A stretch of DNA of 28,973 nucleotides, from positions 1 to 28,973 of the forward strand of contig JBJXDT010000105.1 of assembly GCA_046153505.1 (NCBI GenBank). The letters are read 5' to 3'. Shown here one piece after another: positions 24,202 through 28,973 of this stretch. A program made the position numbers and the translations under genes. The notes below the pieces were generated by a model, which saw only the letters and a list, made by a program, of their open reading frames with translations, was not told where the DNA came from and ran no database searches. Each line of letters starts with the position of its first letter. Positions within the stretch are counted from its first letter, which is position 1. The DNA is from JBJXDT01 sp046153505. Lineage in GTDB: Bacteria; Pseudomonadota; Gammaproteobacteria; Burkholderiales; Methylophilaceae.

Positions 24202-24591
24202 TTAAATACGGCGTTTTTTAGGTGGGCGGCAACCGTTGTGAGGCACAGGCGTCACATCGGTAATGCTAGTAATTTTAAAACCAGCCGCGTTAAGCGCACG
24301 TACTGCAGACTCACGGCCAGGACCAGGACCCTTAATGCGCACTTCAAGATTTTTTACACCAGACTCTTGTGCAGACTTTCCTGCAACCTCTGCTGCAACT
24401 TGTGCAGCAAATGGCGTACTCTTGCGTGAGCCCTTAAAGCCTTGTCCGCCAGAAGTCGCCCATGACAATGCATTGCCTTGACGGTCGGTGATGGTAATAA
24501 TCGTGTTGTTAAATGAAGCGTGCACGTGGGCTATACCCTCTGCAACGTTCTTTTTAACCTTTTTTCTTACACGTACATTCGCTTTTGCCAT
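24202..24591 (-). CDS. rpsK: 30S ribosomal protein S11
   Basis: A 129-residue platform protein of the small subunit. Diagnostic stretches are GIAHVHASFNNTIITITDRQGN, WATSGGQGFKGSRKSTPFAAQ, VRIKGPGPGRESAVRAL and the C-terminal VTPVPHNGCRPPKKRRI. The Asn-Gly in PHNG is the site that is isoaspartylated in E. coli S11. Its ATG follows a short gap of 20 nt after rpsM, within the alpha operon. Confidence 0.99.
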   Translation of the reverse strand: MAKANVRVRKKVKKNVAEGIAHVHASFNNTIITITDRQGNALSWATSGGQGFKGSRKSTPFAAQVAAEVAGKSAQESGVKNLEVRIKGPGPGRESAVRALNAAGFKITSITDVTPVPHNGCRPPKKRRI

Positions 24592-24611
24592 GTTGTCCTT
24601 ACCTATAAATT

Positions 24612-24974
24612 CTATTTAGCTTGTTTAATTGCTTTTACTGGACCTTTACGCGTCCGCGCATTGGTTTTAGTACGTTGTCCACGCACAGGCAAACCACGGC
24701 GATGACGCACGCCACGATAGCAGTTTAAGTCCATCAAACGTTTGATGTTCATTGAAATTTCGCGGCGCAAATCACCTTCGACTTTAACTTTAGCAACTTC
24801 ATCACGTAGTTTTTCAACTTCAGCATCATTCAAATCTTTAACTTTAGCTGTGGCAAGCACGCCCGCTGCTGCACAGATTTTTTGTGCTGTGTTTCTACCA
24901 ATGCCATAAATCGCAGTAAGTGCGACATCTGCATGTTTATGATTTGGGATATTTACCCCAGCAATACGAGCCAT
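24612..24974 (-). CDS. rpsM: 30S ribosomal protein S13
   Basis: A 120-residue small-subunit head protein beginning MARIAGVNIPNHKHADVALT, with IYGIGRNTAQKICAAAG (helix-hairpin-helix-like) and RGVRHRRGLPVRGQRTKTNART in the basic C-terminal tail. It is the first gene after the internal promoter between rpmJ and rpsM. A GGAG lies about 9 nt before the ATG. The roughly 60-nt leader ahead of it is where, by analogy with E. coli, S4 repression would act; I could not confirm a pseudoknot. Confidence 0.99.
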   Translation of the reverse strand: MARIAGVNIPNHKHADVALTAIYGIGRNTAQKICAAAGVLATAKVKDLNDAEVEKLRDEVAKVKVEGDLRREISMNIKRLMDLNCYRGVRHRRGLPVRGQRTKTNARTRKGPVKAIKQAK

Positions 24975-25041
24975 ACTTTTAACTCCAAAAATTAACCGCT
25001 ACTATTATTAATAAGTCTGCGACCAAATAAAAAAGCCTTGC

Positions 25042-25070
25042 ATTCTAACAGTTTGCACTTGGCATTTCAA
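25042..25070 (-). promoter_or_regulatory. Sigma-70 promoter of the alpha operon
   Basis: Minus-strand TTGAAA, 17 nt, TAGAAT, in the 121-nt gap between rpmJ and rpsM. The predicted start is near 25035, leaving a leader of about 60 nt. No other feature is evident in this gap. Confidence 0.6.
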
Positions 25071-25095
25071 ACCAAGCACTCACTAAATCAAGCAA

Positions 25096-25209
25096 TTATC
25101 CTTGACGCTGTTTATGGCGAGGATCCGTACAAATAATACGCACCACGCCACGACGACGTACAACTTTACAGTTACGGCACAACGGTTTTACTGATGCACG
25201 AACTCTCAT
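25096..25209 (-). CDS. rpmJ: 50S ribosomal protein L36
   Basis: A 37-residue protein, MRVRASVKPLCRNCKVVRRR then GVVRIICTDPRHKQRQG. Three cysteines and a histidine (Cys11, Cys14, Cys27, His32) form the zinc site of the C+ form of L36. It lies between infA (32 nt upstream) and the alpha promoter. Length and all key residues are normal. Confidence 0.98.
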   Translation of the reverse strand: MRVRASVKPLCRNCKVVRRRGVVRIICTDPRHKQRQG

Positions 25210-25241
25210 AATTAACCTCTTTTACACTTCTAAAACTTCAG

Positions 25242-25460
25242 TTACTTTTCGCGGAAAGTAATCCGCGCTCTTGTTAAATCATAAGGCGTCATTTCAACTG
25301 TCACCTTGTCACCAGGCAAAATACGAATATAGTGCATACGCATTTTCCCTGATATATAACCTAATACTGTATGACCATTTTCCAATTTCACCTTAAATGT
25401 CGCATTTGGGAGATTCTCTAGAATCTCACCTTGCAACTCTATGGTGTCTTCCTTGGCCAT
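25242..25460 (-). CDS. infA: Translation initiation factor IF-1
   Basis: A 72-residue OB-fold protein that binds the ribosomal A site during initiation. MAKEDTIELQGEILENLPNA and the core NGHTVLGYISGKMRMHYIRI are diagnostic, and MTPYDLTRARITFR closes it. The ATG comes only 19 nt after secY, with AAGG abutting the start codon. Two short inverted repeats (CTAGCG-TT-CGCTAG at the secY end and CGTCT-G-AGACG) precede it. Placement between secY and rpmJ is common outside the enterics, where infA lies elsewhere. Confidence 0.98.
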   Translation of the reverse strand: MAKEDTIELQGEILENLPNATFKVKLENGHTVLGYISGKMRMHYIRILPGDKVTVEMTPYDLTRARITFREK

Positions 25461-25479
25461 CCTTACGTCTCAGACGCCT

Positions 25480-26799
25480 CTAGCGAACGCTAGCACCGCC
25501 TTTAAAATTAGCTTTCTTCAACAAACCTTCGTATTGATGTGACATCAAATGCGATTGCACTTGTGTCATAAAATCCATCGTAACAACCACGATAATCAAC
25601 AGCGAAGTACCACCAAAATAAAACGGCGTATTAAATTTCAATATCAAAAACTCTGGTAACAAACATACTAAGGTGATATAAAACGCACCAATCAATGTTA
25701 AACGACCCATGATTTTGTCAATATACTTTGCGGTTTGCTCGCCTGGGCGGATGCCAGGAACAAACGCACCACTTTTCTTCAAATTATCTGCCGTCTCTTT
25801 TGGGTTGAATACCAACGCCGTATAAAAGAAACAGAAAAATATAATCGCAGCCGCAAAAAGCAAAATATAAATTGGCTGCCCCGGCGACAGCACTCCCGCT
25901 ATATCTTTCAACCAATACATTCTCTCACTGCTACCAAACCAACCAGCTAATGTCGCAGGAAACAAAATAATGCTCGAAGCAAAAATCGGAGGTATGACTC
26001 CAGCCATATTTAGCTTCATTGGTAAATGTGTGGTTTGACCACCCATCACCTTATTACCAACTTGGCGCTTAGCGTAATTCACCGTAATCTTACGTTGACC
26101 GCGTTCTACAAACACCACCAAAGCCGTAATCAACAACACAGCAGCTAACAAAAACACCACTAATGGGATTGAAAACGCCCCAGTACGCGCCAACTCTAAA
26201 GTGCTACCCACTGCATGAGGCAAGCCTGCCACGATACCCGCGAAGATGATAATAGAAATACCGTTACCAATGCCGCGCTCTGTAATTTGCTCGCCAAGCC
26301 ACATCAAAAACATCGTGCCGCAAACCAGTGTTACTACAGTGGTCAATCTAAATGCCATACCTGGATCTAACACAAGACCCGCTTGGCTTTCAAACGCAAT
26401 AGCAATACCCAAAGCCTGAAATGTCGCCAAAATTACCGTTCCATAGCGTGTGTATTTGGTAATCGTACGTCTACCAGCTTCACCTTCTTTTTTCAATGCT
26501 TCCATTTTTGGTGAAACCACTGATACCAATTGCATAATAATTGATGCCGAAATGTAAGGCATAATCCCTAACGCAAACACTGTGAAACGCTTTAATGCAC
26601 CACCAGAGAACATGTTAAACATGCCCAAAATACCACCGCTTTGCGCATCAAAAAGCCTACCCAGAACATTAGGGTCAATACCAGGCACAGGAATATGCGC
26701 GCCAAGGCGGTAAATTACTAATGCGCCTAAAACAAACCACAAGCGGCCTTTCAGCTCGCTCATTTTTCCAAAAGACTTCAATAAACTATCTTGCGCCAA
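25480..26799 (-). CDS. secY: Preprotein translocase subunit SecY, TTG start
   Basis: A 439-residue channel subunit of the Sec translocon with ten membrane helices. RLGAHIPVPGIDPNVL, the plug-region GGILGMFNMFSGGAL, FALGIMPYISASIIMQL and GMTQVQSHL-like MDFMTQVQSHLMSHQYEG are diagnostic. The start codon is TTG at 26799, behind GAGAA about 7 nt upstream and 11 nt after the rplO stop. The encoded MAQDSLLKSFGK is a normal SecY N-terminus, and the next in-frame ATG (codon 13) would trim it. It lies between rplO and infA in the spc operon. Confidence 0.97.
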   Translation of the reverse strand: MAQDSLLKSFGKMSELKGRLWFVLGALVIYRLGAHIPVPGIDPNVLGRLFDAQSGGILGMFNMFSGGALKRFTVFALGIMPYISASIIMQLVSVVSPKMEALKKEGEAGRRTITKYTRYGTVILATFQALGIAIAFESQAGLVLDPGMAFRLTTVVTLVCGTMFLMWLGEQITERGIGNGISIIIFAGIVAGLPHAVGSTLELARTGAFSIPLVVFLLAAVLLITALVVFVERGQRKITVNYAKRQVGNKVMGGQTTHLPMKLNMAGVIPPIFASSIILFPATLAGWFGSSERMYWLKDIAGVLSPGQPIYILLFAAAIIFFCFFYTALVFNPKETADNLKKSGAFVPGIRPGEQTAKYIDKIMGRLTLIGAFYITLVCLLPEFLILKFNTPFYFGGTSLLIIVVVTMDFMTQVQSHLMSHQYEGLLKKANFKGGASVR

Positions 26800-26810
26800 G
26801 TTTTATTCTC

Positions 26811-27248
26811 TTAAGCTTCTACAACTTTGCCGCCAGCCGCTTCAATCGCAGCGCGCGCGCCTTTAGTTAAAAGCAAACCTTGCACTTGTACTTTTTTGGT
26901 CAGCTCGCCAGACAAGTAAACCTTTACTGCTTTTGCTGCACCAGACACCAATTTCGCTTCTTTCAAAGCTAACATATCAATTACTTTTGCATCTAACTCT
27001 AACAATTCGCTTGTACGGATACGTGCAGTATCTGCTTTAGTCATCGACTTGAAACCACGTTTTGGCAGGCGACGTTGCAAAGGCATTTGACCACCTTCAA
27101 AACCCACTTTATGGAAACCGCCTGCGCGTGAACGTTGACCTTTATGGCCACGTCCTGCTGTTTTACCCAAACCAGAACCAATGCCGCGACCAACGCGACG
27201 CGCTACTTTTTTTGCACCCTCTGCAGGTTTAATTGTATTTAATTGCAT
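26811..27248 (-). CDS. rplO: 50S ribosomal protein L15
   Basis: A 145-residue large-subunit assembly protein. MQLNTIKPAEGAKK, RRVGRGIGSGLGKTAGRGHKG and GFEGGQMPLQRRLPKRGF are diagnostic. Its ATG shares one base with the rpmD stop (TAATG), so the two are translationally coupled. The C-terminal half is the less conserved globular part and reads through to VEA without defect. Confidence 0.98.
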   Translation of the reverse strand: MQLNTIKPAEGAKKVARRVGRGIGSGLGKTAGRGHKGQRSRAGGFHKVGFEGGQMPLQRRLPKRGFKSMTKADTARIRTSELLELDAKVIDMLALKEAKLVSGAAKAVKVYLSGELTKKVQVQGLLLTKGARAAIEAAGGKVVEA

Positions 27249-27451
27249 TATCCTTCTACCTTTAATAGATAGTTGACTTTATTAATCATGCCACGAATTG
27301 CAGGCGTATCTTGCAACTCAACTGTGTGGTGCATACGACGTAAACCCAAGCCTTTAACTGTTGCTTTATGCGCTTCTATTCTGCCAATTACACTTCTGAC
27401 TAGAGTCACTTTTACTGTCGCGCCCATTTCTTTTTTTGCTTTAGCCATCAT
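27248..27451 (-). CDS. rpmD: 50S ribosomal protein L30
   Basis: A 67-residue large-subunit protein, slightly longer than the 59-60 of E. coli because of a short basic N-terminal extension (MMAKAKKEMGA) before VKVTLVRSVIGR. GLGLRRMHHTVELQDTPAIRG is diagnostic. Two adjacent ATG codons (27451 and 27448) are possible starts; the first overlaps the rpsE stop in TAATG. L30 is missing from some bacteria but present here. Confidence 0.96.
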   Translation of the reverse strand: MMAKAKKEMGATVKVTLVRSVIGRIEAHKATVKGLGLRRMHHTVELQDTPAIRGMINKVNYLLKVEG

Positions 27452-27963
27452 TAGCCTCTAATTTCTTCAACTGATTTGCCACGTTTTGCAGCTATTTCAG
27501 ACGGTGTATTCATTGCCTCTAAACCATTCAATGTCGCGCGAACCACGTTATAAGGATTGGTTGAACCAATACATTTTGCCAACACATTGGTAACGCCCAT
27601 TACTTCAAAAATTGCACGCATTGCGCCACCAGCGATAATACCAGTACCTTCAGAAGCAGGCTGAATAAAAACTTTGGCAGCACCAAATGTACCAGTAACT
27701 GCATGATGCAATGTGCCATTGTTCAAGTTGATTTTCAGCATTCCACGACGCGCTTCATCCATGGCTTTTTGCACGGCAACTGGCACTTCACGCGCCTTAC
27801 CTTTGCCCATACCAACTGCGCCGTCGCCATCACCTACTACTGTAAGTGCTGCGAAACTCATAATACGACCACCTTTAACCGTTTTACTTACACGGTTTAC
27901 GGTAATCATTTTTTCACGCAAACCGTCTGTTTGCTGTGCTTGTTGTTCGAAATCTTTAGCCAT
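27451..27963 (-). CDS. rpsE: 30S ribosomal protein S5
   Basis: A 170-residue small-subunit protein involved in decoding accuracy. KMITVNRVSKTVKGGRIMSF is the N-terminal RNA-binding double-stranded fold, followed by GDGDGAVGMGKGKAREVP and the C-terminal GTGIIAGGAMRAIFEVMGV and NPYNVVRATLNGL. The start ATG lies 16 nt after rplR, and the stop overlaps the rpmD start by one base. Sequence and length are typical of proteobacteria. Confidence 0.99.
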   Translation of the reverse strand: MAKDFEQQAQQTDGLREKMITVNRVSKTVKGGRIMSFAALTVVGDGDGAVGMGKGKAREVPVAVQKAMDEARRGMLKINLNNGTLHHAVTGTFGAAKVFIQPASEGTGIIAGGAMRAIFEVMGVTNVLAKCIGSTNPYNVVRATLNGLEAMNTPSEIAAKRGKSVEEIRG

Positions 27964-27979
27964 TTATCCGTCTCGCTTA

Positions 27980-28333
27980 TTAAAATGTCAGGCCGTTTTC
28001 ACGTGCCGCATCAGCCAAGGCCTTAATACGGCCATGATATTTGTAACCTGAGCGATCAAAAGCCACAGTTGTTACACCAACTTTTTTCGCCATTTCGGCA
28101 ATACGTTTGCCAATCACAACGGCCGCATCCACATTGCCGCCGTTTTTAACTTTTTTACGCACTTCAGCTTCTGCCGTTGAAGCGCTCGCCAAGACTTTAT
28201 CTCCGCTTGCCGCAATAATTTGTGCATATATATGCAAATTTGTACGATGCACGCTCAAGCGATTTACTTGTTGCTTGGCAATATTGGCACGGGTTTTACG
28301 TGCACGGCGCAAGCGATTATTTACGGTAGTCAT
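27980..28333 (-). CDS. rplR: 50S ribosomal protein L18
   Basis: A 117-residue 5S rRNA-binding protein. The basic N-terminus (RLRRARKTRANIAKQQVNRL), SVHRTNLHIYAQIIA, and the end VAFDRSGYKYHGRIKALADA with ARENGLTF are diagnostic. It lies 38 nt after rplF and 16 nt before rpsE. No anomaly was seen. Confidence 0.99.
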   Translation of the reverse strand: MTTVNNRLRRARKTRANIAKQQVNRLSVHRTNLHIYAQIIAASGDKVLASASTAEAEVRKKVKNGGNVDAAVVIGKRIAEMAKKVGVTTVAFDRSGYKYHGRIKALADAARENGLTF

Positions 28334-28371
28334 GTTTTAGCCTTATTCCTAATTATTTCTTCTGGTTTTAA

Positions 28372-28905
28372 CTATTTTTTCTTGGTTTCTTTAATCTGAA
28401 CCACTTCGTCAGCATAACGTACACCCTTGCCTTTGTAAGGCTCTGGCGCGCGATATCCGCGGATTTGTGCAGCCACTTGGCCAAGCACTTGTTTATCTAC
28501 ACCAGTCAAAATAACTTCTGTCGGAGTTGGTGTTTGCACAGCAACACCCGCTGGCATTTTGTGATTAATTGGGTGCGAATAACCAAGCTCTAAGTTCAGC
28601 ATTGCACCCTGCGCAGCCGCTTTATAGCCCACGCCAATCAGTGTAAGCTTGCGTGTAAAGCCTTGCGATACGCCCTGAACCATATTGGCTACCAAAGCGC
28701 GCGTTGTACCTGACATTGCACGTGAATGCTGACTGTCATTGCTAGCCACAAAAGTGATTGTTTCACCTTCACGGCTTAACTTAACTGCATCCGTGAGGGG
28801 ATGAGAAAGTTTGCCGAGTGGACCACTAACTTCTATGCTTGCGGCGCTTAATGCTATTTGTACTTTTTCTGGGATAGCGACTGGATTTTTAGCAACACGT
28901 GACAT
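28372..28905 (-). CDS. rplF: 50S ribosomal protein L6
   Basis: A 177-residue two-domain protein near the factor-binding site of the large subunit. MSRVAKNPVAIPEKVQI, VEVSGPLGKL-like IEVSGPLGKLSH, and LIGVGYKAAAQG in the first domain, with the C-terminal signature IRGYRAPEPYKGKGVRYADE, identify it. It follows rpsH by 10 nt, with AAGGAGAAG just before the ATG as a good ribosome binding site. Confidence 0.99.
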   Translation of the reverse strand: MSRVAKNPVAIPEKVQIALSAASIEVSGPLGKLSHPLTDAVKLSREGETITFVASNDSQHSRAMSGTTRALVANMVQGVSQGFTRKLTLIGVGYKAAAQGAMLNLELGYSHPINHKMPAGVAVQTPTPTEVILTGVDKQVLGQVAAQIRGYRAPEPYKGKGVRYADEVVQIKETKKK

Positions 28906-28915
28906 TTGCTTCTCC

Positions 28916-28973
28916 TTAAGCCACTACGCACAACACTTCGCCACCAATACCGGCTGCTTGTGCTTTACGATCT
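28916..28973 (-). CDS. rpsH: 30S ribosomal protein S8, C-terminal fragment
   Basis: Only the last 18 codons are inside the window. They read DRKAQAAGIGGEVLCVVA and then TAA, matching the conserved S8 end (DRxAxxAGLGGEIICYVA in E. coli). The rest lies beyond the right edge. The position just upstream of rplF is the standard spc order (rpsH-rplF-rplR). Confidence 0.93.
   Translation of the reverse strand, partial: DRKAQAAGIGGEVLCVVA

Noticed and set aside
1..28973. Mobile elements, prophage, CRISPR, toxin-antitoxin or a novel defence cluster
   Set aside because: No transposase, integrase, repeat-spacer array, or long direct or inverted repeats were found; the window is almost wholly conserved core genes.

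Overview
The window is a chromosomal housekeeping segment from a betaproteobacterium, most likely the methylotrophic family Methylophilaceae (Methylotenera-like). That placement is an inference. It rests on the moderate GC content, the protein sequences, the order secY-infA-rpmJ-rpsM-rpsK-rpsD-rpoA-rplQ, and a cysteine-containing S4. No transposase, phage gene, CRISPR array, tRNA or rRNA was seen, and coding density is very high.

Left part, plus strand (1-4985): the 3' part of purH, then purD, a small two-helix membrane protein of unknown function, hemF and an APC-family amino acid permease. They are tightly packed (gaps of 18, 2, -4 and 22 nt) and end at a hairpin terminator shared with the converging gene. 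Next, minus strand (5043-12506): a PAS-PAS-GGDEF-EAL cyclic-di-GMP protein, ilvD, a hexose-6-phosphate mutarotase, a DUF255 thioredoxin-fold protein and a small secreted c-type cytochrome with its own likely promoter.

Middle (12677-18968): lgt on the plus strand, followed by an intergenic region with a near-consensus sigma-54 (-24/-12) promoter and a consensus-matching IHF site. These stand in front of an unrecognised 59-residue ORF. Converging on it are cstA and ybdD (peptide/pyruvate uptake type). Upstream of cstA lies a decayed radC with a frameshift, three stops and a small deletion. Diverging from it are coaBC, dut and the rpmB-rpmG pair, the same neighbourhood that radC, coaBC, dut, rpmB and rpmG occupy in E. 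coli.

Right part, mostly minus strand (19013-28973): mgtE followed directly by an MscS-family channel, a plus-strand mini-glutaredoxin, and then the end of the spc operon and the whole alpha operon. Reading in the direction of transcription these are rpsH (partial), rplF, rplR, rpsE, rpmD, rplO, secY, infA, rpmJ, rpsM, rpsK, rpsD, rpoA and rplQ. A good sigma-70 promoter lies between rpmJ and rpsM. secY and rpsD both appear to start with TTG.

Most of the window is ordinary. The least explained element is the sigma-54-controlled orphan ORF after lgt, followed by the membrane ORF embedded between purD and hemF. All calls come from reading the sequence, and no database search was run.
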